Positions 31,900 through 42,120 of a stretch of DNA of 64,000 bases are shown here, one piece after another. A program made the position numbers and the translations under genes. Numbering within the stretch: the stretch's first letter is position 1; each line of letters begins with the position of its first letter. Source of the DNA: Guadua angustifolia (lineage: Eukaryota; Streptophyta; Magnoliopsida; Poales; Poaceae); assembly GCA_036346375.1 (NCBI GenBank), contig CM070517.1, positions 45,170,200 through 45,234,199 of the forward strand. Direction: 5' to 3'. The notes beneath the pieces were generated by a model. It did not search any database. It was not told where the DNA came from and saw nothing but the letters and a program-made list of their open reading frames with translations.

Positions 31900-32255
31900 C
31901 GAGCCCGACTTACTCGGTTTCGGTCTCGGCTCGACGGTCTTGTGGCAGACCCGATGAGTGTAGCCCCGAGTAGGTCGGAGAGCTAGTCGGGGGGTTACTT
32001 TTGTCGGCAATAATCCAACCGGGTGAATCGGGCAGACTCAGTCGGTCCCGAGCCCCCGAGTAGATCGGGAGGCTACTTTAGCTGGCGGAGTCCGACCAAC
32101 TTGGTCGGCCGGTTTCGACCAGGTGCGCGCGAGCGCACCCGGTGGGTGTAGCCCCCGAGTAGGTCGGAGAGCTGGTCGGGGAGTTACCCTTTGCTAGCTG
32201 AGCCCGACCGACTTGGTCGGGAGGCCTGGTTCGACGCCGTTTGATCGGCGCGGAC
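31900..32255. repeat. Imperfect repeats with GAGTAGGTCGG words
   Basis: Phrases such as GTAGCCCC(C)GAGTAGGTCGG-AGAGCT recur at about 31960 and 32148, with a related GAGTAGATCGGGAGGCTAC at about 32058. GTCGG- and CGAC-rich words fill the gaps. No frame is supported. Confidence 0.55.
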
Positions 32256-32805
32256 GCCCAGATGCCTTTAATCAAGGTTCCGGTATCCGTGTGCTAGTTT
32301 TATGTCATAGCCGGACGCGGCCTTAGTCGGCATGGATGTCCAGATGCCTCAGCGAGGTTTTGGATTCCGAATGCTCGTTTTACGTCGTAGCTAGACGCGG
32401 CCTTGGTCGGCATAGATGTCCAGATGCCTCAGCGAGGTTCTGGATTCTGGACGCTTGTTTTACTTCGTAGCTAGACGCGGCCTTAGTCGGCATGGATGTC
32501 CAAATGCCTCAGTGAGGTTCTGGATTCCGAATACTCGATTTACGTCGTAGCTAGACGCGGCCTTAGTCGGCATGGATGTCCAGATGCCTCAGCGAGGTTC
32601 TGGATTCCGGACGCTCGTTTTACGTCGTAGCTAGACGCGGCCTTAGTCGGCATGGATGTCCAGATGCCTCAGCGAGGTTCTGGATTTTGGACGCTCGTTT
32701 TACGTCGTAGCCAGACGCGGCCTTGGTCGGCATGGATGTCCAGATGCCTCAGCGAGGTTCTGGATTCTGAATGCTCGTTTTACGCCGTAGCTAGACGAAG
32801 GGCGT
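32256..32805. repeat. 80-bp tandem array, about seven units
   Basis: CAGATGCCTC (or CAAATGCCTC) starts at 32341, 32421, 32501, 32581, 32661 and 32741, an exact 80-bp period. A diverged unit precedes at about 32258. Each unit contains GTCGGCATGGATGTC and CGTAGCTAGACGCGGCCTT. The period is not a multiple of 3, so a frame crossing the array changes phase from unit to unit and coding is unlikely. Confidence 0.95.
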
Positions 32806-33859
32806 CCGTCCCGAGTCCTCATCGGGCGAGGCTATCTGCGAGAGGAGTGGCCGCTGTCTGTCCCACGTATATGCCCCGTCCGCAGGTGTGGGACCTGGAG
32901 GGGGTGAGCAAGCGCGTGTTTACCATGCGTCGGTTTGAACACCGTGCTCGTGGAGCTACTAGCGGGTTATTCGAGTGGGCCCTGGAAATCCCTCCCAAGG
33001 GGGACCTTTTTCGGAGCGGACGATCCCTGCGGCGGGTGTTCGACCCGGTGGGGGCGACCCATAAGGAACCTTTCTTTACTCGATCTCGTATCGGACTCCG
33101 AGCCGTCCGTCGACCCGGAGCGCAGCTGGCTGCAACCCATCGATGGGCTCCGCGGGAGAGTGTGAAGTATGGTCTCGGACACAAGTTAAGGCGATTGGGT
33201 CGTCCGCCAACCCAACTCGAGGCCCACTGGGGGCTCGCCTTGTCCTCGCCCCTCGCTCGTTTTGTCTGCTGGGGCGGTTCGAGATCCACTTGGTGGATTA
33301 GGCCTTCGTAACCCGCAGCGCTAGGCTGGTCGTTGGGCGTGAGCCCTCTCGCCACCTCGAGGCCGCAGTGCCCCGGTGGGCTTTTATACCTTCCTTGGTC
33401 CGGTCGACCCGGCCCAGCGGCGGAGATTGAGATGTTGCGGGGCGTGTCACCCGGAGCGACCCCCTGACGCCTCCAGCTGGATTTTAATGCGCATGGAGGC
33501 AATTTAATGCGAAACGAAATGATTGGGGGTGATGCGTCTCACCAGCGGCGTGGCGTGGCGCTTCGACGGGATGCGCGGCGCTTCATCCGAGGCAGTGTCT
33601 TTTCGACAGGTGTTCGCTCAGTTTCGGTTGTTTTTCCTTTAGCGATGTAGGGAATTTTGACATGTAAGTGAATTGAGGTTCGTTTAAGCATTTTGGCCAG
33701 TCGGGCAGACCCGTAGGTTCGGCTCTTGTCGTTTGCACTTTCTTGCTGTGATGAACACCCCACAACCATAGCCTTCGAAACCACGGAGGTCATTTGAGCA
33801 TAGGTCGGTGTGTTACCACTTTTGAGGAAAGTGCAAAAAGAACGAGAACTTAGGGGCGA

Positions 33860-34270
33860 GACGTTCATTAGCACTCGACGTGGAAAAGGAGTGTTCCCGA
33901 CCGCCTACGGATTGCACCGCGCAGGTAGTTCCTTCTTCTGCGAAGCGCTACTTCGTAACCGTAGTCGCTGGGGCGTAGGCCGTAGCGCTTGGGTCGAAAG
34001 GGCTACCGCTTAGGGGCAACCGAGTAGCTGGTCAGGTCACCGACCCGTGTGAGAGTAAGAACTTGCAAGCACGGCTTACACGGGAAAGGATCGTTTCCAA
34101 CCAACTATGGATCGCACCGCACGGGCACTTCCTTCTACCGCGAAGCACTACTTCGTAACCGTAGCCTCCGGGGCGTAGGTCGTAGCATTCGAGTTGAGAG
34201 GGTTGCCGCTAGGGGGAACCGAGTAGCTGGTCGGGTCACCGACCCGTGTAAGCGTGTGAGCTTGTAGCCC
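33860..34270. repeat. 200-bp direct duplication
   Basis: CTACTTCGTAACC ends at 33960 and again at 34160. The surrounding 200 bp match throughout, including GGCACTTCCTTC-type, CCGAGTAGCTGGTC and GGTCACCGACCCGTGT words. No gene is supported. Confidence 0.85.
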
Positions 34271-34819
34271 CCGAGCGGTGCGTGGGGACCAAGCTTGTGG
34301 TCGCCGCACAGCGCTTGAACTCGGGGGAGCGGGAAATGATTGCGTGAATAGGAAAAAGTTTCAGGGATAGAGTTGCCTTAACTTTTATTCCGCGTGTTGG
34401 AGCCGACGTAGCTGTTGGGCCGCTCGCTCATTGTTCCGGCGGGCGGTGAGCAGATAGGCCCTTTGCCACCTCAGGGCCGCCGTGGCCCATCCAAGCTTTT
34501 CTCCAGTATGGCGGTGCGCTCGGTCCAGCCCAGGAGCCGAAACCGAAGGGTCGCGCCACGCCCCGTCCGAAGCAGCGTCCTTCCGCCCCCTGCTGTCCCG
34601 TCGCGTTTTAATGCGAAGTGGGGGGAGTAGCAAGGACGCGTCCCGTCGCGCTGGGTGTGGAATTAATGCGCGTGCGGCGCCCTGCCCGACGCGGTGCCCG
34701 TCTCGGTCGCTCCGCCCCGCCTCTATAAGTTCGGCAGGGGGTTATGAGAGCGACCACGTCTAGCCGTTTGCCCTTGCTTCTCCGCCTCCCTGCGCTCGTT
34801 TCCAACCCTTTGAAGAGCA

Positions 34820-35821
34820 AGATGGCGAGCGAAGGGCGCGATGCTGCCAGTGATCGGAGGGCCAGCAAAAGGCCTCGCTCCGACGCCAGATCGTCGGCGC
34901 CCACAGCGAGGGGCGGACTCACCCTGCCCTCGTCGACCTTCCGCATCCGGAATCCTCTTCCGGAGTGAGCTTCCTTTGCTTGACCTCGGGATGGCTTTGA
35001 TTTTGTTTTACTGACGTTGGGTTGTTTGCTTCTTCCTCCAGCGCCCACGCTCGGTTCAGCCACCCGGCCAGGTGCCCGATAGCCGCCTAAGCGGGAAGCG
35101 AACACCACCGAAGCCACCTCCGACGCCCCCATTGCCGGCGCTCCTCGACAACGGAGCGGCTGTAGCCATCCGGGCGGATGGAGGCTTCCCTGCGCCTCCA
35201 AGCTGCAACGGCCGCCGCCCGGGAAGCCGACGCATTGTGGCAGCGAGATCGGGTCCGCGCCGTCGAGGAGGAGCTCTCGAAGACGCAGGAGGATGTGCTG
35301 GCGCAGCGGGCCCTGGCCGAGGCCACCAGAGAAGAGCTAGCAAGACGCGTGAGGAGGCGTCGTCGCTACGGGCCCGGGCGCAGGCCACCGAGGAAGAACT
35401 TGCCAGGATGCACGAGGAGCGCTGGTCTTCGCGCGAGGGCCTTCTCGCCATGCTCCGTCCGGCCTACGAGAGCATGGCCAAGAGCCTGGAGCCGCTAGGG
35501 GTGAGGCTGAACGAGCCGTTGGAGTGTACTATGTCGCAGTACGCCTTCGGCCTCACCCAGGCGGCCGACGCCCTGTCCGCCTGCCAGCTTTTTGACGAAG
35601 CGCACGCTCGCGGGGCGGAAGCCGCCGACGTGGCGGAGTACATGCTGGCCTGCTGCGCCAGCCGCGACGCCTCCTTCGACCCGATCGCAGCCGTCGTCGG
35701 GATCGAAGGTGACGCAGACCGGGAGCGAGCCAAAGTGCGGGCGGTGGCGGAGAAGGTGGCGGGACTAGGCGACATCGTCGTGAGCAGTGACAGCTCGGAC
35801 GACGACGACGCCTTTGTTTGA
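34820..35821 (+). pseudogene. Antisense coiled-coil ORF carried by the LTR element
   Basis: An upstream exon-like frame (34822-34967, MASEGRDAASDRRASKRPRS) ends beside a GTGAGC donor and is followed by CTTCCTCCAG. From 35178 the frame reads LRLQAATAAAREADALWQRD and EELSKTQEDVLAQRALAEAT. Near 35345 it must shift frame. It then continues RARAQATEEELARMHEERWS to an acidic end (SSDSSDDDD), TGA at 35819. Long Ala/Glu/Arg coiled coils with an acidic tail are seen in 'putative gypsy-type transposon' proteins of grasses. It lies antisense to the element. One frameshift suggests it is no longer expressed as one protein. Role unknown. Confidence 0.55.
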
Positions 35822-36118
35822 GAATCCTCCGGGCGCCCGCACCTAACTCTCTCTCTTTTTTTTGGTAATGTACATATAATATGTATCATGGGAACTTCAT
35901 CTGTTATTTTGCATTTCTCCCTGCCGTGTGCGCACGATGGATGACCGTACCTGAGAAGTGGCGGGGACGAGCGCGAGCTCTCCTGCCGGAGTGGTGATGA
36001 AGTCGAGGGAACCGAAGCGAATCCAGCTCCCTGGCGCAAATGCGTCGTCGTGGGTGAAGAAGGCCATCAAGGAGGTGACTGGGAGTCCAGAGACGAAGAC
36101 GACGCGCGAAAGCCCCTA

Positions 36119-36126
36119 CCTGGCGC
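36119..36126. repeat. Left 8-bp target duplication of hAT (CCTGGCGC)
   Basis: Identical to 37207-37214 on the other side of the element. Confidence 0.95.
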
Positions 36127-37206
36127 TAGGGGTGAAAACGGATCGGATACAGACGGATAATAGCTGTATCATATTTGTTTTCATATTTTTTCGGATACGG
36201 ATACGGATACGGATAGTCCAGATACGAATACGAATACGGATAATATCGAATACGGATACGGATCGAATACGAATCGAATCGGATACGGTCACGGATATTT
36301 ATCGGAATATGATAACCCCTTAAATTGTACACAAGAAATCAATAATCAAAGCTTAACCTTTCATTGCCTACTTGTTTTTCCTCGAAAACCTCACAGGAAC
36401 CAGGGACAAACTTCCAAGCCTAGCATACAGGATGAGATGCAAAAAGGTATGTACGTCTAAGTTTTGCGTTAATCATCGAAACTTCAGAAATCAACCATGC
36501 ATGCCCCTGGTAAAACAAATCAACAGACGGGCAAAGCACGGCAAAAATTAGCGAGCTGACGAACCAAAATTTCCATGTACATGCATGTAATTTCGTTAGC
36601 ACTAAACACACATTTCAGTTTCCATCTTGCACCTGTATACCCTGGCAGAAACGTCTAACTACAAAAGAATCATCACAATCACAAGAAACCCAATCTTGAA
36701 ACCCAAGTGATGCATGATCACTGTATATGTTTGTCACGTACGTATATACGTACAGCAACGTAGCAAGTTGACACGATCACGGCCGGGTCAGCGGTAGAAC
36801 ACCACCGGCGACAGCGTAAACCCAGAGTCCCGCAAGAACGGGATCCCCTCCGGCCGCGCCTCGAGGTCCCGTAGAACTCGTACTCCGCCTTGTAGTCGTG
36901 GAGGCCCAGCTCGCCCTTCTGCAGCGTGGAGGCCGAACCCGAACACGAACACTCGATCGCACACGCCGGCTGCGGCCACCACCGAGTGCTCTTCCGGATA
37001 TGCTCTTCCGGATATCCGATTATACTGTTCATCGGATAATCCGTATCCGTATCCGTCGGATAGTATGCTACCGAATCCGTATCCGATAAAAAATATCCGT
37101 ATCCGTATCCAATCCGAAACTATCCAAAAAATATCCGATCCGAAACTATCCGTATCCGAAAATAATCCGAATCGATCGGAAACTATCCGAACCATTTTCA
37201 AGCCTA
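36127..37206. mobile_element. Non-autonomous hAT element with possible gene fragment
   Basis: 1,080 bp with terminal inverted repeats TAGGGGTGAAAACGGATCGG at left and TAGGCTTGAAAATGGTTCGG as the reverse complement of the right end. A perfect 8-bp duplication flanks it. Both subterminal regions are packed with CGGATA/TATCCG words, the usual hAT transposase-binding environment. No transposase is encoded. A GC-rich block (36780-36990) reads on minus as GELGLHDYKAEYEFY in one frame and RPEGIPFLRDSGFTLSP in another. It looks like a frameshifted host-gene piece, which I cannot identify. It inserted next to the primer site of the LTR element. Confidence 0.9.
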
Positions 37207-37214
37207 CCTGGCGC

Positions 37215-37220
37215 GCTAAC
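37215..37220 (-). promoter_or_regulatory. Primer-binding-site region of the LTR element, split by hAT
   Basis: Read on minus directly after the LTR end is GTTAGC. Together with the bases beyond the hAT copy it forms a GCGCGCCAGGTAGGGG-type block. The hAT insertion divides this block, duplicating its CCTGGCGC. The matching tRNA was not determined. Confidence 0.5.
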
Positions 37221-38059
37221 TGTCGGTGTTTCGTATAACCGGCAAGTAAATTTATAAGTATAGGGGCCGCGCGCTCCCTCTCCTTAAATGGTTAGACACA
37301 GGGGGTCCAAGATGTATACTGGTTCGGGCCGAATATCCCTACGTCCAGTTCGTGGTGGAGATTTGTATTGCTGGAGAATGCGTTACAAAGTGCTTGCTCG
37401 GGATGCCCAGGGAGGTTCTAAGGACTAATCTCCAGGGTATCGGTGGCAAGTTCTGTGGGCGAGATGAAACTGAAGGAGTCCGTCCCCCAACCCTTCGTGG
37501 GAGGAGGTTTTTTATAAGGGGTTACAGGCGACATAGCATTTATTACAGAGGGACGTGCCGCTGTCCATGGCGTGGGTGGAGCTGCTCCTTTGTCTCCTGT
37601 CGGGCGCGGCGAGACGTGGGCGCAGTCGGCGTAGATAGCGGGCGCACGGACCGCGGGCGTGCGGATTGCGGGCGGGTGGCTCTTCGAGCCGTCGCGTAAT
37701 TAATGCCACACCGCCTTCGTGGACCGTGCCCGGCTTTTGGGCGAGGTCCTAGGCTTCTTTGTCAGACCGGGTCGTCCGGTCTCGAGCTTGCGGGTGCCCG
37801 ACCTGTGGCCTGGTCGGGGTCTGCGAGGGGTCCGACCAGGAGTCGGGCCGAATAACCTTCTGGCAGGTTCGATCGGGATTCGGAGTCCTTCGTGGCCCGC
37901 CGAGGCCTTTGGCCAGAACTGGGCCTGGGATGGTCCATTCGGTGTTCTGGCCAGTATTTAGTGATAATCCCATCTGTGAGAGACGGAGACTTTGGCAATA
38001 CCCCCTCCAGCACTCTGTGTCGCTTGCTGTGGGGTATCCCCTGGCATAAGTATTCGTCA
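37221..38059 (-). repeat. 5' LTR of the non-autonomous element
   Basis: 839 bp, partner of 30355-31197. It starts TGTCGGTGTTTCG and ends ATTCGTCA on plus and is followed by CTCAT. Confidence 0.9.
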
Positions 38060-38064
38060 CTCAT

Positions 38065-38625
38065 AAATCTTGTCCATATAGTGCTGAAACCTCTCTTCAA
38101 TATATGCTCTAGCTGCAGGGTACATATTTCCAAACACTGGACCCTGGAATCTCTTAACAAAGTTATCCATGAGGTGCCTGAAGCACTCCCTGTGTTCTGC
38201 GCATGGGTAAATATTCTTCACTGCTATCTCTAAACCCTTACATGCATCGGAGCTTATTGCCAAGTTTGGAATGTAAATACATTTCTTTAGCTGCTCAAGA
38301 AACCAAGTCCAGTTATCAGTTGATTCAGACTGAAAAAACCCAAATGCCACAGAAACATCCAGCCAGACCATCTATTCACGTGGCGAAGCTAGGTAGCCAT
38401 TCCACCCACCATTTAGAGTCAGGTCTGTCTATGCTCAAGTATGGTCGACACCCGTTGATGAAACCATCTATACAAGGCTTGAAACAACAAAAGAATCTAT
38501 GGAAATAAACTCCTTCTCCATGTGCCTGCACATCGACCTCTACAACACTTCCAGGGCTCCTCTTCTCCACCTCAGCTTTAAATCTCACCAACATTTCAAA
38601 ACTTTCCTCCTGAGCATTCGTTGAT
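38065..38625 (-). pseudogene. MULE transposase, N-terminal and catalytic part
   Basis: The minus frame 38371-38057 reads VAFGFFQSESTDNWTWFLEQ, SSDACKGLEIAVKNIYPCAE and HRECFRHLMDNFVKRFQG. This is the D/E-bearing core of MuDR-type transposases (ENW-x-WFL, SD-x-x-KGL, AEHR-x-CxRHL). A second frame (38594-38376) adds FCCFKPCIDGFINGCRPYLS, the preceding DDE block, separated by a frameshift and a small loss where the first catalytic Asp region lies. The gene continues at 30349 after the LTR element. It joins unrelated gypsy-like sequence near 38640. It is inactive. Confidence 0.82.
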
Positions 38626-38639
38626 TGGAATAAGGTCTT

Positions 38640-40078
38640 TACCTAGACGCCTTTTCTTTAATTGCTTTTATTGGCAAATTTCCTTTGTAACTTTACTGCT
38701 TACTCCTGGCGTTATGTACCGGACTGAGGTAACTTCCGTTATATATATGGTTATAGAAATTACTTGTCTTTTCTGTGGACATCGATTAACATGATGGCCT
38801 TTCCGGCGACAGTTGTAGCCCAAAATGCTGCGCTTCCTGCGATTCATTACTTTTTGATTCGCAACACATCCCCTAGTAAAACGATCTTCTTCACCATACA
38901 AGGAACCTACTGTGGGCGATGACCACTTACGGGATTCCTGATTACGGTCGATAGGTTTAGGAGGGTATATTCTTACTTTTCTAACCGACGTATCTAGGGC
39001 AACATTTTTTTAATAATTCTTGAGTAACTAAGGTCCGTAGATTCTTTTGTTGATGCTAGATTACGGCGTTAACTATTTGATCCAAGGGACACTGAGGTGA
39101 ACAATGGTCTTGAGCCAATCTTCTGCTTCTAAAGGTGAAACATTTTCTTAAAACGTTGGTGAATGAGTCTTTAACAACCTTGAGTCAACACAGGGATCAA
39201 TAGTGCGAGATGCTTTGCTGACATTAGCTTGACTAGCCCTGTTGTGTATTTGCTTTATTATTTGCTTGCATCAACTGGGTCTAATTGGCTAAAACTCTTT
39301 GAATTTCTGCATATCTATCGGTTAGTGATGGTTGAAAAACTAACTCGTCCTTAGAGTCTCTACCGAGTTGATTTCTACTCTTATCGGCTCCATTACTATC
39401 ACTAAACTGAACCATCTACTTGATTACCTCAAGGGGGTTAGGTGAGAGAGAAAATAGCATAGGTAAGAAACAAGAATCCTACTTCAGGGGAAATAGGTTT
39501 AACCCAATAACTTTAAGCAATCAATATTAATAACTTGGTATGGTCGCTTATACAAGCCTAAAAGCCTTGCAACACATACTGCACACTCAGCAATCAAGAA
39601 GAACCAATTCAACCTATACACACAAAACTACCGTCTACATAGGCAACACTTCTATCTTAGGAGACGCAACTCCCACACATAAGTCTCAACTGGCTACTTG
39701 AAGTACTGAGTCTTCTAACTCTTGATACACTTCATTGATCCACTCTTCCATAAGCTTGATGATTCCTTCCGTCATGATCATTATGGTAGCAACAGGCATT
39801 CGATGCCTTCTCCTGAGGTGTGGTATATCGTTTTCTACTTTAAGATAACTTTAGGTAAGATTTCAACTTGATTCAGCAGAGGTAAGGGAAAGAAATTTCA
39901 GCAAAAGGTAAGAAGAAATTTTTGGTAAGGACAGAATTAGAAGAACGAGATAAGTCAAGGACACATTATTCTTCTCGGTTGGGTCTTTTTACTTTTAGAA
40001 AATAATTTTGAAGGACCTATAGAGACGACCAACTATCTAGGGCCAAGACCTACAACAAGATGGCTCGATACCACCTTT
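38640..40078 (-). mobile_element. Gypsy-type retrotransposon 5' internal remnant (gag leader)
   Basis: On minus, a primer-binding-like TGGTATCGAGCC (40073-40062) lies five bases inside the LTR end at 40079. Downstream, decayed frames read DELVFQPSLTDRYAEIQRVL near 39330. A zinc-knuckle remnant is at 38901-38668: NCRRKGHHVNRCPQ, whose first Cys is replaced by Gly. No protease or pol follows, because the element is cut off near 38640 where the MULE begins. It is a truncated, dead element. Confidence 0.6.
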
Positions 40079-42120
40079 GTCGGGACCCGAATATGCAAAT
40101 CCGGACCCTCTGTATATCTTGCACTAGTCCAGATCACGCTAGTGCACACAGCTCAACATTAGTGAATATCATAATCATACACAACGTAAATAAGATAAAG
40201 ACATAATATACTAAATATTTAGCGGTTGTATGACCTTATGGTCAACTTACTTAGCAATGCCTCATAAGGTTTGAACAACAAATTGAACTGCAATGAATGA
40301 AGACGTAGATAAACCCTCAAGATACCACGAGTAACCCGACAAGGCTCGCACCCTAAACATTCGTCTCTTCATGGTACACCTTCTTCAAAGATGATGATTT
40401 TTGTAGGCAAGGGTGAGTACACCAACAAGACTCAACAAGTTGTGCATGTAATGCAATTCTATCATAGCTATATGCAAGGTTTATTCCAAAGGAAGGCTAA
40501 ATGGTTCATAAGCGATGAAGACATTTTCAAACATAAACAATATTTAGATTGAAAAGACAAGAAACAAATAATAACAAGTAAGTAGATTCATGATTCTCAA
40601 GTAAACCAAGTTTTCTCATCCTAAGTCAAGATTCAACTTTCCATGGCAACCGCCATCCATCCCATGTTTTCAAAAGAATCTAAACCCCGATCAGAATCCC
40701 CGAGCTTGCTCAATATCGTGAGCACGGCTATCCGAATAGATTGTACACTCTGCAGAGGTTATGCACTTTACCCACACGACATGATAATCTCTTTGATGCC
40801 AAACTATTAGCACACTTCCTTTGGTATGCTTACAGAGAATCATGACAAAGCCTTTACAATGCTCTATCTTAACCCAAGATTACCCGCTAAGGTTTCAACA
40901 TGAAGGGTCGAAAACCACAACAGGCCCCCTCTTGCGCCATCTGGGTTCATTTAAAAGGATGAACCACTCCACCACGATAGTACTCAAGCTAAGACATTGC
41001 AAATTAATCACTAGGCTGCCCCATAACAAAGATGTGGTTGCATGATTGACTCAGTCAAAGGCTCGCAAGGTGTCCTTATGGTTTGATCAAAGCAAGACAT
41101 ACACATACCCTTTGCCCATTGGACTCACCGGCATCCCGCCCTTGCCACTTGCTCCACCCAAAATTATAACCACCCAGCTTGATTACCAAGCACCATGTGC
41201 CATCAACAATTCAATATCGCTATGTGACATCCATTGCCAACACAACTCAATCTCATCGTGTGACCACACATGACACACAAATTCGAACATTGTTCCATAT
41301 TACATTAGTCAAGATTATTTATCAAAGATTCAAGTACATGTGATGACGTGGCATGGCTAAGCATTTTAGTCCGATTTAATCCTCCATGTTGATTTCATTA
41401 TTAACCAACTATAGTAAACCAACTTAGGGTGACAAGTGGAGTATGGCATACAAATATCAAGGTAGGGTGTAATTCAATGGGTATGTTAACTAATCCCAAA
41501 GTTAAGTTGAAAACATTTATACACATAAAATAACAAGTGATAAGGTAAATCAAAATAGCATGCAATCTAGTTTATGGGTGCAACATGATTAAAGCACAAC
41601 TTGCCTTCGTTAATCTCCTGCTCCTGGTCTGGAAATAATTCTTGAGCTGTGAAATCCCCTTCCGAAGCCTCGCACAATTCAACGTCTACGCGAATCGAGA
41701 GAGAAAAGCCAATAAAAACCAAAACCAAAGAGCAACCAAATTCAAAAATTCAAATCAAATCCACCATTAGAAAGATATCAATTTTACAAATTTTTAGGAA
41801 TTTGAATCACCTCAATCGGAGTTCGTATGCAAAAGTTATAAGGTTTTGAAGTTTTGAAAATCCTGAAAATATCCTTAAATCCTAAATTCCGAATTTCCTG
41901 AATTATTCTTATAAAGGAAATTCCGATTTTTCGCTGGCCGACACGTGTCTCGGTGGGCTCTACCATCGACGGCCGGGCCGCGTTGTCGGCCCAGAGTACA
42001 CGCAGCGTTAACTCAATACCACGTGATGCCACCAACCCTCTACATCTCACGTGGCGCCACGTGTCAGCAACTTATCTACCCACCTCAGCAGGCGACGTGG
42101 ATCAATCTCGAGCGCTCGGC
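40079..42120 (-). repeat. Gypsy-type LTR segment 1
   Basis: The LTR end TGTCGGGACCCG (plus) is adjacent to the primer site. Inside are the CTCTGCAGAGG box (about 40749) and AGGGTGAGTAC (about 40411). It shares a run of similar blocks with 42121-44774 (same order, same strand). Its outer end is unclear; similarity changes at about 42100-42140. Confidence 0.55.

Larger units (their letters stand above)
30355..38059 (-). mobile_element. Non-autonomous LTR retrotransposon with intact LTRs
   Basis: It is bounded by direct LTRs (30355-31197 and 37221-38059) that start TGTCGGTGTTTCG and end ATTCGTCA as read on plus. It has a perfect 5-bp duplication (CTCAT). The sequence left of the right LTR, read on minus, is GTTAGCGCGCCAGGTAGGGG, a primer-site-like block known from large grass LTR elements. 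The sequence right of the left LTR, read on minus, is GGGGCTAC before TGACG, like a polypurine tract. I therefore orient it on minus. No gag, protease, RT or integrase is readable. The interior holds tandem arrays, a plus-strand coiled-coil frame and a nested hAT. It must be mobilised in trans. Confidence 0.88.

Noticed and set aside
32256..32805. 80-bp array as a coding repeat (219-aa plus frame starting 32652)
   Set aside because: The period is not a multiple of 3, so the frame meets each unit in a different phase. The frame is a chance opening.
36180..37150. GGATAC/ATCCGT runs as telomere or satellite DNA
   Set aside because: They are confined to the subterminal parts of one hAT element with defined TIRs and duplication.
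38668..38901. Zinc-knuckle frame as a part of the MULE transposase
   Set aside because: The CCHC-like remnant fits a gypsy Gag downstream of the primer site at 40062-40073; the MULE sequence ends near 38625.
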